A stretch of DNA of 64,000 bases, taken from Hybos culiciformis (lineage: Eukaryota > Arthropoda > Insecta > Diptera > Hybotidae). The position numbers were made by a program, and so were the translations under genes. The notes under the pieces were generated by a model that saw only the letters and a list, made by a program, of their open reading frames with translations, did not search any database and was not told the origin of the DNA. Location: the NCBI GenBank assembly GCA_964007475.1, contig OZ023274.1, positions 59,602,076-59,666,075 on the forward strand. The letters are read 5' to 3'. Shown here in pieces: positions 22,279 to 33,945 of the stretch (position 1 is the first letter of the stretch; every line of letters starts with the position of its first letter).

Positions 22279-22565
22279 CTAATGTATTTTGTTAGTGTAA
22301 TTTAATGTCAAAAATATTTCAAGTTGAATTTTTTAATACATGCCCCAAGGCATGTATTAAAATATTCTGTACAAAAAAACATCATTACTGTCAAATCAAA
22401 GTTGTTTTGTTTTGAATTTTTAAAACATTTTTTCTCTTGAAAGAAATAATGAAAAAAAGTAAAAAAAATATTCTCCGGAGAATTTGTATTTTTTTGACAC
22501 TATCAAAATATTTTTATGTTAAAATATTTTTATTCAAGAAAAATAAAAATCCTGGGAGAAGCACT
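22279..22565. mobile_element. Right part of the small element split by gypsy A
   Basis: It ends atcctgggagaagcact, the reverse complement of the left end at 12142. The interior includes a perfect short hairpin, aatacatgcc-ccaa-ggcatgtatt (about 22335-22358), and no coding frame. The matching ends on both sides of the gypsy nest show that A landed inside this element. Confidence 0.7.
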
Positions 22566-23133
22566 ATAATTAAATAAAATTAATAATTTCAGATTTTAAG
22601 GAATTTCCATATATTAAAATGAAAGATTATGAGATGAGCCTGAATTATTTGTATGCACAAGAAATTTGGTAGGTACCTAGACTATTTTGGGGTGAGCAAA
22701 TAGAAGAAAGACAAATTTTGGAGCCAGACTGCATTCACATTATTGGTTTTGATTCAGTTTTCACTGGTTTCAACGGAAAAAATAAATTTTTTTGTTCAAA
22801 TTTTCTTGGAATTCAAAATAAATGCACTTTTTTTTAGGTCTTTTTAAATTCCACTGTGTCATTTCTTACAACCTTCATTGACAGTTTATTCAGTTTTGAT
22901 AAAAAATTAATTTAAAACTGTTTAAAACCTAAAAACTGGTTTTTCACCACACATGAAAAAAAATTGTTACCACAAATTTGTTTTTGCGATTAACACCAGG
23001 GGCATGTGCTCGTTGTCAATTGACCATGGGTGTATTTAATTGTTTCGTTTGGTCGTGGTCGGTGGCGTGGCTTCATTGTGATGATGATTTGATATGGGCT
23101 CATTCTCTTTCTTTTCTGAATTTTCGTTACAAG
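22566..23133 (+). promoter_or_regulatory. Tctp upstream region with candidate 5' TOP leader and noncoding exon
   Basis: Between the gypsy nest and Tctp the DNA is AT-rich until about 22985, where a GC-richer patch begins. A pyrimidine tract ctctttcttttctg at 23105-23118 is followed by a good donor (aag/gtaaaa at 23133/23134). Tctp mRNAs are known to start with a 5' terminal oligopyrimidine tract that ties translation to TOR. I infer a transcription start at this tract and a short noncoding exon to 23133, spliced to 23334. No transcript data were available. Confidence 0.4.
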
Positions 23134-23459
23134 GTAAAACATCTCGGCGTGGTGTTTTTTTTTTTAATTTTTTAATTAAATTATTTTTATATAAGTTTAT
23201 TTTTAATAAAAATTAAAAATTAATGAAAAAAAAAAAATTATTGCATGCAAATGCAAAATATTTAAATTTATAAAAAAAAAAAAAAATAATAATAATAAAA
23301 ACATTTATAAATTGTTAATATTCTTAATTTTAGGTTAATTTTTGCAATATTGTCATCATTGTCACTAAGTGAAGTGGTGTGATTTTGTCGATTCTTCAAG
23401 TTGTAACTTCGAATTCCTGATTTTTTAGAATTTCTTCCAAATAAATATAAAAATTCAAT

Positions 23460-26400
23460 ATGAGAGTTTACAAAGATATCATTACTGGTACGTATTTTTT
23501 TTTTTTGCAAATTGAATTTTTTTTTTGTAAATTGAATTTTTTTTTTGTAATTTAGGTCTGGGTCAAATGAAATCTGAAAATAATTATTTTTTTACATGCA
23601 ATAATTATGTGTTGTGTCATTTTAAGAACTAATAAAATACGTAGTAGGTATGTAGTCCGGATATTATTACGTATACCGCTCGTCTATAAACCTGCCTTTA
23701 TTTCTAATGATATTTCAATTGCAATGGTTGCATTCATTCGAAAATTGAAAAATGTTCGATAAATGGAAGAAACTATGCTCTTGTTATCGAAACATTGTTT
23801 AACCAACAAATAAAAAGAAAATAAGTATGCTTTATTAAAAATATTGGCTAAAGTGCAGTTTACGTGACCCACTCAGAATCGGCTGAAACTTGGAGGGGGA
23901 GTAGAGGCGGTGCCCAAACTTCCAAAACTGAAATCAGTTCTTCGGGCAAACGCCCCGTTTCGGAGATACGGCCCCCCAAAGTTTTCATACATTTTGTATG
24001 GGAAATTTTTTTTTTTGCTCGATTTGTCCCATTTTTTTGTAGAGAGTGGTAGTTGGTCAGTGGGATTTGCGGCTGGCGCCCACTGACCAACCACCACTCT
24101 CTACAAAAAAATGGGGCAAATCGAGCAAAAAAAAAAAATTGCCCATACAAAATGTATGAAAACTTTGGGGGGCCGTATCTCCAAAACGGGGCCTTTGCCC
24201 CCAAGAACTGATTTCAGTTTTGGAAGTTTGGGCACCGCCTCTACCCCCCCTCCAAGTTTCAGCCGATTCTGAGTGGGTCACGCAAACTGCAGTTTAGCCT
24301 AAATACATTATGACATTACTATTTTCACACATCGGAATGCAGTTTTGTTTGCCGAATAACAGTCCATGTATTTAATGAATTGAAATTTTGTCCTAAAGTT
24401 TACATATCGAACTTTTGAATCTAATTCATTGTTCATACATTTTGATTGTAATTTTTTTTAAATTATTTTGCTTTCGTGGCATTACCTGCATTATCGCATA
24501 TCATGTAGGTAGGTAACTTATATAACATTTACCTCGACATTTACCTTCCTATATTTAGGTTTATTAAAAATTTACTATGGAGGCCAAGACTCGAATTGGG
24601 TCGCTGCGCCATTGAACAAGAAGAAGAAGAAGAAAAATTTACTATATACTACTATATATATTTTTTAATTAATTTATGTATAATATATATGTATATATAA
24701 TATATATGTATATAATTTTCAGCTCTATCCACTTGTACCAAATGTTTTTTACTGATATTACGATTTTCTCTTCTTTTTTTTACATACCTACTATAATAGT
24801 TATTTGAAATATTAATTATTAATTTTTGGAGGAGGGGATTATTAAAAATAATGAACAATTTTATTAATTGTACTAAAATCAAATTTTCATTTCCTTCTTT
24901 TTTGATCAGTTATGGTCTTGAAATCCTTTCAAACTGCTCAGCGGCTTTTCTTTCTAATTTTAAGCGTTAGGTTCATCTAAAATTTAATAAGATATAATTC
25001 TGCTAATGCTAAAAAATTATTGAAAGTAGGTATCGTATGATTCTTTTGTGTCAGTTAAATCTATGATTGTATTACGATACGTTACCAATGTCCAACTTAT
25101 TTGGTTTGATATTTGTCTTTGTCGAATAACTCTTCAAGATCTAGAAATATTTTTTTTTACAAACATTCAGATTCCTTACCTTTGAGAGAACCTTTATTAA
25201 TCGTGCGACAGGAACATGTCAGTCGTTTAGATCAGTTTGTTTCGAACTGCTTTTTCCTGGGTTTTCACGGATTTTCGTGATTCTATTGTATTTTTTATCC
25301 AAGTTTACTTCCAGACTCTGAAGTTCAAGTGATTCGTGGCGCAATTATCCATTTTTGAAAAGTGATTTTATGGTTAGCAATTTTATAATGGTTTAAATTT
25401 TATTAGATATTGAACGAAAAAATTTTATTGCAGGGCTAATATTTTCAAGAATGAAATAAGGCCGCAACAAAAAAACATCCAGTTTTATTTCTTTTTGAAA
25501 AATTAAATCAACCCTCCCATAAATTTTAATATTTGTGAGGAAAATGTTTGTAATTAATATTTGTAATTAACTCATTTTGTTTTAAGAGTATTATTATTGT
25601 TTGTAAAATTTACTAGGAATATTTTTATTTGAGTTAATTTCTAAATTCGTTTTATTTGAAATGGATCCGTGCAGACATGTAGTAGCTAGGTATAATATAA
25701 TAATTTGGCGAGGCTATAATTTATTTATTTTTTTATTTATTTATTTCAAAATTCAATACATAATTAGGCCGGGGCCCATAATTACAGAATGTAAAAAAGT
25801 TTAAGAAAATTATAATTATATTTACAATATACATAAAAATAAAGTTTCAAAAAGCAACTAATTACTAAAAAAAAATAAGAAATTTCTTTACTAAACCAGA
25901 AAAATAAGAACTTAAATGGCAACCCATTTTCGAAATCATTATCATTACCACTTCCCGCATCGCCAACCAACACAAAACACCACAAAGCACCTCCCCAGCA
26001 GAACCTCAACCCCACAACAAACCCGAAAACTAGTGCAATGAATTTAAAAAAATATTAAACGCACTGTAATAATTTTAATAATATTAACAAAAAAAAAAAA
26101 GTTAAAAGTATCTTTCTCTAATGTTTAAAAGTTAAATTTGCTTCAGAAGCATTTTGAAATTAATTTGAAAAAAAAAAAAAATAATAATAATAATTTAATT
26201 AATAATAATTATGTTTTTTTTAGGAGACGAAATGTTTTCAGATAGTTTTAAAATGAAATTGGTAGACAATGTTATGTACGAAGTTTACGGAAAACTTATA
26301 ACAAGACAAGACGGTGATATTAAACTAGATGGCGCCAATCCGTCTGCTGAAGAAGCCGACGAAGGATGTGATGGTAGTTCCCAATCAGGTGTTGATATCG

Positions 26401-29400
26401 TTCTAAATTCAAGATTACAGGAAACATTTTTCGGCGACAAAAAACAATATACAGCATATTTGAAAGATTACATGAAAAAGTAAGTAGATAAGATGTAATA
26501 CATACGTATGTTTAATTAAAGGGCTACAAAAATAAATTTTGTTTTTCATAAAAAAATTGATTAAAAAAAAAATAGTTATTTAGTTTTTTTGTAATTTTTT
26601 TATTTGCCTTCCTAAATTTAAATAGTCATAAAACATTTAGAAAATAAAACAAAAACAACATTTTTACAGATTTTTTTATGTCCACTTATTCGTGGTGATG
26701 GATTAGCATTGTTTATTTAGATTCAATTAATATGTTTCTGAAATCGCTTAATCACAAAATATTAATTGAACCAAAAAAATTGGTTGGGTATTTGCGATTG
26801 AAAAATAAAAAAACCATAAAAATAAAATATTTTTTTTTTTGCAATTTTTATTTTTCTAATTTTAATTTTAAAATAATCATTTCACTTATAGAATTTTTTT
26901 TATATATTTTGTAAATTATATTTGAATAAATTTTATTCACAAATTTTTGTTTATAAATTTACCAAAAAAAAAAAATTAAGATAAAAAAAACAACAAAATT
27001 AATCTTGGTTAAAAAAATTCATGGTGTGAATGCAGGGTTCCCCTTTCTCTGGAAAATCTGGGAAACCTGGAAAGTCAGGGAAAACGAAAACAGTCAGGGA
27101 AAGTCATGGAAAACAAGAGCGTTTTAAGATAAGTCAGGGAGTTTTAACCAAAAGTGACAAATTTCTGGAAAATCGTCTTCTAAAATTTAAAAATAAAATT
27201 TATCATTGGTGGTGTAAAAAATTTTTAAAGAAATGTAAAGAAAGTAATTCAAATTTTTAAATATGTAAATTTTTAAATAGTTTCAGTGAATTAGTAATGA
27301 AGAAATTTTTAATTTGCCTCGAAATTTGTATGTTGTAACAAGAAGTTTTACACTTTTTTATTCAGTAAATGCTGACATACGACAAATCAATTTTGAAATT
27401 CTTGTTCTTAGAAAATTTTATTGTATATCAACATTTTGTTCTAGATAATTAGAATTTTTGTACAAAGATTGCAAGGTCTCTTTTAGAAATAATGAATTAA
27501 AAAATATTTTCTGATAAAAAATTTTTATTTTATTAAAATAAATAATATTCAATCAAACATTTCTTAAAAAATTTTAATAAATAATTTAACATTTTCAATC
27601 AATACTTTAAAAAATAACAATCAATAACTTTAAAATACTTTCAACGGTCGTTAATAAAAATGAAAAAAATATCCACTAATAGTCTTAACAGAAAAACTAA
27701 TCAAAGTTTTAGATAAATTAAAGTAATCAAATAACATTCTACTAAAACTTTTTATAGCAATTCCGAAAAATCAATCGAAAGTTGGTTTCAATACAAGTTA
27801 ATTTTCAAATCTGCACTTTCAGTCATTTTCAAAAAAAAAATGTTATCATTTTACGGGCGATTGCTTAATTAATTAGAAAATCTGAAAATAAAAATAAAGT
27901 TTTATAATAATAAAAGGCATAAATACTAATCATAGTTAAATAGTGGGATTAAACCATTCTTAATTCTTAATTCTTTAAAAAAAAAAGGAATACCTACCAT
28001 GCATTTTAAATCCATCAACTTTTCGGATGAGTTTTTTTTTTTTGCAACTTTTAATTCTGATTTTATAACGCTGTTGAAATCTCTTAAATCGTCCATTACT
28101 TTAATTCAAATCAACGATTTTGAAATTCTCTTCTTTTGCTTTTTTTATTATGATACTTTCAAAGTTTTTTGTTGATACATTACAAACTTGCATTTGGTGA
28201 ACGGAATTTGTTGGTAAAAAAGTTCCTTCTTTTAAATAGGAAATAGTTTAAAACACTGAAGCTCTTGGTTTTAAAATTTTTAAATTGACATCTGTGTAGT
28301 CGAGATCTTTCAGTTTCTTCACGAGGGTGACACGACTACCGATTTCCTTACTTTTTAAGTAACTGTCTATAACACTATTTATAAATTATAACATACCCTT
28401 TTAAAAAAGGTGATTTTGATAAAGTTGATCGTTCCATGCCTTTAAATGTTCATATTTTTTTTTAACAATTTATATATTTTTTGATAAAAATTATATAAAC
28501 TCTTCTGTTATTTATTTAAAAAAATTATTTTTTTCTTAATACAATACTTATTTCACACCGCAAATACCATCGTTTAAAATTTTGTATGCATACGACAAAA
28601 AATAAAAATAAAAAAATTATATATATTTTTATATCCATATTTGTCGAATGTAGCAAAAATTCAACACATACAACAATTATTCCCTCAAAATGTTTCTTTT
28701 ATGATACGTACAACGAAATAGAAGTTAAATATCTCAAAAACTAATAGCCAAATAAAAAAACTGGTTGTGGCAAAAGAAAATTCAACCTCGAAAACTTTAA
28801 GAAATTATCATAATCCTAAAATTGACGAAATCTACATACGACATTTAAATTCTGAGCGACGATATGTACATATATGTAAATAATTGTATAGACAAAAAAA
28901 AATTTTTTGTTAAATTTTCTAAAACTGATTGATTAGTTCTGGAAAAAAAAATTTTTTTCTCTGGAAAATCAGGGAAAGTCAGGGAAAATGAATCTAAAAA
29001 AAAAAGGGGAACCCTGGAATGTGAACAGTAATTTCCAATTGAGTGATAATCTGATTTAATTTATGAATAAAATTCCTTGTTTGGAAAGCATATAAGTATA
29101 TGTACTGTATTGGGGTTTCTCATTGTATCCAACTGCAGTGTTGCTGTCGTTATGCTTTCGAAACATACCCTGTTATGATGGCTGTGTGGTAGTAGAGTTT
29201 TCGATTCTTTTAAATTGTTTCGAATCATAATTTTCACAAGTACTTGCAGTAATATCGTTATTTACGTTTTAAAAAAAATCTAGTTTAATTCCTTGTTTAC
29301 CTTCAGGTCTTACGTTTGTCGTTCGCATTGAATAATATTAAAAATGAACATTTTTCGTGTTAAAATACTCACGAATCAAAAATTTTTAAATTTTTCTTGT

Positions 29401-32400
29401 TTAGATTTTTTGCATTTTGGTTTTTTTGAAATTCTATAAAAAATGAAGAATTTTTTTAACTTAAAAATGCTAGATTAAATTTATATTTGAAAACGGTGAA
29501 ATTTTTTAACTAAAATAAATTTTTTCACTACCTGTTGAATATTACAACATGAATTTCGAAAATTATTTTTTTTATAAACATTTTTGTAAAAACAAAAAAA
29601 AAAGGTATCATAATAACAACAAGATATCAAAATACAACAAAAAAAGTTTTTACAACAACTTAATTGTAAGAAGAGAGAAACATGAAATACACAAATTACC
29701 TATGCAACCTATTTATTATTTTAGGGCTTTCAAATAACCATTAAATGAGTTCATAAAGCCCAATAAATATTTCGTTAATATTCGGAATTTTTCAGTAATA
29801 TTTTGAGTTAAATTCTTAGTTCAAGATACGTATTTATAATTTTATAATGGCATGTCTGTTCTAAATAAATAAATATACGTTTCGCATTTTGTTTTTTTCG
29901 AATTCTATACAAAATTAAGAATTTTTTTAACTTAAAAATGCTAGATTAAATTTATATTTGAAAACGGTGAAATTTTTTAACTAAAATAAATTTTTTCACT
30001 ACCTGTTGAATATTACACGATGAATTTCGAAAATTATTTTTTTTATAAACATTTTTGTAAAAACAAAAAAAAAAGGTATCATAATAACAACAAGATATCA
30101 AAATACAACAAAAAAAGTTTTTACAACAACTTAATTGTAAGAAGAGAGAAACATGAAATACACAAATTACCTATGCAACCTATTTATTATTTTAGGGCTT
30201 TTAAGTATCCACATTAAATGAGTTCATAAAGCCCAATTAATATTTCGTTAATATTCGGAATTTTTCAGTAATATTTTGAGTTAAATTCTCAGTTCAAGAT
30301 ACGTATTTATAATTAGATGCTTTTTATTGAAGTCGTCTTTGTCATGGTGTCACGAGGGAGACGCCGATATAAACTTTTCTCCGATTAATATAGAGACATC
30401 TGTTGTAAACTTATATAAACAATTTGACGGGATTAAAAAAAAATTGTATGGAAAAACATAAAAAAAGTACAGCCAAGCCAAATGAATATTTCGCATAGTT
30501 CTAAAAAATTCTAAAACGCTTTTAAAAATTTATCAAATGTTTGTTAATGGTAATTTAGAATTAAAAGCCATTTTGATTTTGAAGTAACCAAAAACTTGTA
30601 ACTAAAAAGTAAAAAATAACCTTTTTTCAATGTACCAAATAAATATCTAATGAGCTAACTCACTAAACTAACGCTTTTTAAGACTAACGCTTTTTAAAAT
30701 AGTTTGAACATTTAATATCAAGACCTTGCAAGAATAAATTCTTATTTTTAACTTTTTATGGATAGAAAGCATCTTTCTTTAAAAAATTTTTTTTTACTTA
30801 TATTTTTTTAATTTATTTATTTATTCATTCATTTATTTAGTTCATTTAAAACTATTATTTTTTACATTAGTATTAAATCTATTATTAATTTAGTAGTACT
30901 TTTTGATTGATTACTTTGATAATTTTTGACATATTCAGATACAGCCAAAAAGCATGTATATAAAGAGGAATCAGCCCCATACAAAAAAAAGAATTAAAAT
31001 AGTGAAACAAAAAATCCATATCACAACCCCATGAGCTTTTTTTTTTGTATATTTTGAGAATGCCACTCTCACGAAAGCTTTTAAAACTTTCAAAATAACA
31101 ACAGTTCTATACAATTTTGAAAGTTTTAAAAGCTTTTGTGAGAGTGGTGTTCTCAAAAAATAAAAAAAAAGCTCATGGGGTTGTGATATGGATTTTTTGT
31201 TTCACTATTTTAATTCTTTTTTTTGTATGGAACTGATTCCTCTTTATATACATGCTTTTTGCTACAGATCGTTTATATTAAAATTCATTTCATTACTTAT
31301 TTCATTGGGTAATTCATTAAAAAGTTGTATGCCATTGTACATAAGCATATTTTGATTATTTTGTGTTCTTAATAAATCTAATCTAAAATTGGTTATGTTT
31401 CTTAAATTATGACTATGTATTTCATTTACGTACGTTAATTTTTCACTAAGGTAAATCGGATAGCTTTTATTTTTCATTTTAAATACAATTATCAAAACAT
31501 TCATTATAATTCTTTGATTAATATTTAGCCATTTTAATGTTGATAACATAAAGTTTATTGAGCTATATCTACTTACTCTAAGTATTATTCTCATGGCTCT
31601 ATTCTGTAACCTGTCTTTATCGTACCTACTTGCCATGAATAATATAGAAGAACAATACTCAAAATGTGGCTTAACTATTGTATTGAATATTAATATTGAA
31701 CTAGAGAGCGACAACTTATTTCTAATTTTGTACATAAAGTATATTTTTTTAGCTATTTTCTTGCAAATATAGTCTATATGACTTTTAAAGTTTAATTTAT
31801 TGTCCATTACGACACCTAAATATTTTATTTCATCCACTTTTTCAATAGCCTCATTTTTAATTTTAATTTCATTATCAGTCGCACCATTCAAAATCATAAA
31901 CTTAGTTTTATCAACATTTAGTTTTAATTTATTCATTTCTGTCTGTTCTAAATAAATAAATATACGTTTCGCATTTTGTTTTTTTCGAAATTCTATACAA
32001 AATTAAGAATTTTTTTAACTTAAAAATGCTAGATTAAATTTATATTTGAAAACGGTGAAATTTTTTAACTAAAATAAATTTTTTCACTACCTGTTGAATA
32101 TTACAACATGAATTTCGAAAATTATTTTTTTTATAAACATTTTTGTAAAAACAAAAAAAAAAAGGTATCATAATAACAACAAGATATCAAAATACAACAA
32201 AAAAAGTTTTTACAACAACTTAATTGTAAGAAGAGAGAAACATGAAATACATAAATTAGTTATTCAACTTATTTATTATTTTAGGGCTTTTAAGTAACCA
32301 TATTAAATGAGTTCATAAAGCCCAATAAATATTTCGTTAATATTCGGAATTTTTCAGTAATATTTTGAGTTAAGTTCTTTTATGATGGCATGTCTGTTCT

Positions 32401-33945
32401 AAATAAATAAATATACGTTTCGCATTTTGGTTTTTTTTCGAAATTCTATACAAAATTAAGAATTTTTTTAACTTAAAAATGCTAGATTAAATTTATATTT
32501 GAAAACGGTGAAATTTTTTAACTAAAATAAATTTTTTCACTACCTGTTGAATATTACAACATGAATTTCGAAAATTATTTTTTTTTTTAAACATTTTTGT
32601 AAAAAGATAAAAAAAGGTATCATAATAACAACAAGATATCAAAATACAACAAAAAAAATTTTTACAACAACTTAATTGTAAGAAGAGAGAAACATGAAAT
32701 ACATAAATTAGTTATTCAACTTATTTATTATTTTAGGGCTTTTAAGTATCCATATTAAATGAGTTCATAAAGCCCAATTAATATTTCGTTAACATTCGGA
32801 ATTTTGCAGTACTATTTTGAGTACTATTTCTCAGTTCAAGATACGTATTAATAATTTTATAATGGCATGTCTGTTCTAAATAAATAAATATACGCTTCGC
32901 ATTTTGGTTTTTTTGAAATTCTATAAAAAAAAATTAAGAATTTTTTTAAATTAAAAATGCTAGATTAAATGTATATTTGAAAACGGTGAAATTTTTTAAA
33001 TAAAATAATTTTTTTTACTACATGTTGAGTTTTACAGTAATTCAAAAATGATAATATTTATTTATACGAGCCCTGCATCATAAGACCACGTACGGGTTTT
33101 TTTTTTTGAGTTTGTTCTACTTTTTTCCAGTTTTCTCCAGTTTTGTATTTTTTTCGTTTAAACCAACCTTTTTTAGGAGTTTTTGGTCTTTATAAAAAAA
33201 AAATTTTTTTAAGTTAAATTTTGAGAAAAAAATTATTTTTCAAAAGTCTACTTTTTCAACTTTTTTTATGGGCATCGCAGAAATTTTCGAAAGATGCATT
33301 TTGAAGGGCATTTGGGAGTAGTTAATTTTAGCTTTTTGGGTTTTGTCGATAAAATAAAGGAGAGAGTCAAAAAACGCCTTTGAAAATCCAAAAAACAGGT
33401 CAAAAACGCGAAAAATAGCAATTTGGCCTGTTTTTTCGAATTTCAAAGGCTTACAAAAACAATTGCTGGGAAAACTTTCTATTTTATATACAATTGTTGT
33501 AAACAAAAAATTTTTATATGCAATTGTTGTAAGCAAAAACTATATTCATTGATTTGGGAACTACTTCAAAATCTCGAAGCGGGTAACATGAAATGATGCT
33601 TTGTGTCACCCCGTGACCCACGGGTCATAGTTTGCCGACCGCTGTTCTAGTATCTACATGTATAATTTTCTCTTTTGAAAACAAAAAGTAAGTTTATGCT
33701 TTTTTTTTTACAGATTGGTGGAAAAATTACAAGAATCCCAACCTGATCAAGTTGATGTTTTCAAAACAAATATGAATAAAGTAATGAAAGATATCCTTGG
33801 CCGATTTAAAGAGCTACAATTTTTCACTGGAGAATCGGCAGATTGTGACGGAATGATCGGTTTGTTGGAGTATAGAGATATTGACGACGATAATGTTCCG
33901 GTCATGATGTTCTTTAAACATGGTCTGGAAGAAATAAAATTCTAG
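23460..33945 (+). CDS. Tctp: Translationally controlled tumour protein (TCTP), three coding exons
   Basis: Coding exons are 23460-23487, 26224-26479 and 33714-33945, with GT-AG introns and phases 1 and 2, giving 171 residues (the family is about 172). Exon 1 encodes MRVYKDIIT. Exon 2 gives GDEMFSDSFKMKLVDNVMYE and the flexible acidic loop, ending LKDYMK. Exon 3 runs LVEKLQESQPD through VPVMMFFKHGLEEIKF to the stop. TCTP is an abundant cytosolic protein with the MSS4-like fold, implicated in growth control (TOR/Rheb), translation, calcium binding and survival. A 5' noncoding exon likely precedes it, with an acceptor at 23331-23333. The introns of 2.7 and 7.2 kb are filled with repeats. A poly(A)-like ATTAAA lies at 34075-34080. 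Confidence 0.95.
23846..24299. mobile_element. 454-bp near-perfect foldback element in Tctp intron 1
   Basis: The two arms, about 205 bp each, are reverse complements with few mismatches. The left arm runs ggctaaagtgcagtttacgt onward and the right arm ends tgcagtttagcc. The centre is about 24050-24090 (ggtcagtgggatttgcggct). The arms are clearly GC-richer than the intron. Open frames across both strands are mirror images of one another and are not genes. No clear target duplication was seen. It would fold into a long hairpin in the Tctp pre-mRNA. Confidence 0.85.
24615..24720. repeat. Simple repeats: short (GAA)n and (TA)n tracts
   Basis: A short gaagaagaagaagaa tract at about 24618-24635 is followed by an alternating ta/tg tract (atatatgtatatataata) to about 24715. 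These lie in Tctp intron 1 and have no coding content. Confidence 0.7.
25715..26035 (-). mobile_element. Possible LINE 3' tail in Tctp intron 1
   Basis: Read on the minus strand, the segment ends in an (AATAA)n-like tail (ttatttatttatttatttca as seen on plus, 25720-25748) after a patch ggccggggcccat (25768-25780) that differs in composition from the intron. Such tails are usual for CR1/L2-type LINEs. The 77-codon minus-strand frame here is not recognisable as part of a reverse transcriptase, so identity remains open. Confidence 0.35.
27033..29016. mobile_element. Non-autonomous hAT-like element (copy 1), 5-bp target duplication
   Basis: The ends are inverted: cagggttccccttt at the left and aaaggggaaccctg at the right. 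The duplication gaatg lies on both sides (27028-27032 and 29017-29021). The subterminal parts repeat the word agtcagggaaa several times on each side. The 1984-bp body is AT-rich and has no transposase frame. CAGGG ends with a 5-bp duplication fit the hAT5 group as I recall it. A nearly identical copy lies at 37492-39493 in the same orientation. It is in Tctp intron 2. Confidence 0.85.
30312..30785. other. Unassigned inserted sequence inside the satellite
   Basis: This stretch interrupts satellite unit 2 after acgtatttataatt and precedes the LINE 3' tail. It has no long frame. A GC-richer patch (tcacgagggagacgccgata, about 30351-30370) sets it apart, but I do not recognise it. Confidence 0.3.
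30790..31936 (-). pseudogene. LINE 3' fragment (C-terminus of reverse transcriptase ORF)
   Basis: On the minus strand 31936 down to 31262 encodes the region after the RT palm: LKLNVDKTKFMIL, then EIKYLGVVMDNKLNF, then HIDYICKKI, ending around IQLFNELPNEI. This is the thumb and C-terminal domain of CR1/L2/Jockey-type LINEs. A foldback (30946-31261) splits it, and across that insertion the frame can continue a further 20 or so codons to a stop. A tail of (TAAA)n/(AATG)n type follows at about 30800-30850. The 5' end is truncated at 31936 where satellite sequence resumes. Confidence 0.75.
30946..31261. mobile_element. Foldback MITE inserted in the LINE fragment
   Basis: The arms of about 140 bp are almost perfect reverse complements: left aaaagcatgtatataaagag, right ctctttatatacatgctttt. 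The loop is short (around 31105). The flanking words tacag on the left (30940-30944) and tacag on the right (31263-31267) suggest a 5-bp duplication. Removing the insert joins the LINE reading frame. Confidence 0.75.
33590..33647. repeat. Terminal fragment of a hAT-like transposon
   Basis: On the minus strand the segment begins ACAGCGGTCGGCAAACTATG and continues into CCCGTGGGTCACG. The pattern CAGNGGTCGGCAAACT is a common end of animal hAT transposons (recalled, not searched). The opposite end was not located; the preceding 33040-33590 may be its body. It lies in Tctp intron 2 just before the last exon. Confidence 0.45.

Larger units (their letters stand above)
29411..33036. repeat. ~460-bp tandem satellite array, interrupted by a 1.6-kb insertion
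   Basis: The marker atgaatttcgaaaattattt occurs at 29550, 30020, 32108 and (slightly changed after it) 32561, so units are 470, about 463 (after removing the insertion) and 453 bp. A fifth, degraded partial unit runs from about 32876 to 33036. Each unit begins ctgttctaaataaataaat and contains a 60-odd codon frame that is basic and low in complexity. The insertion at about 30312-31936 carries a LINE fragment and a foldback. The array lies in Tctp intron 2. Confidence 0.85.

Noticed and set aside
23860..24281. Several 62-114 codon frames on both strands with GC-rich sequence
   Set aside because: They are mirror images produced by the foldback at 23846-24299, not genes.
29549..30217. Two similar 62-65 codon frames (MNFENYFFYKHF...)
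   Set aside because: They sit in satellite units, are low-complexity and lie within a Tctp intron. The similarity is DNA-level repetition. Noted as a finding only for the array.
29411..33036. Could the regular repeats be a CRISPR array?
   Set aside because: Units are ~460 bp, unlike short repeats with unique spacers, and the genome is eukaryotic.
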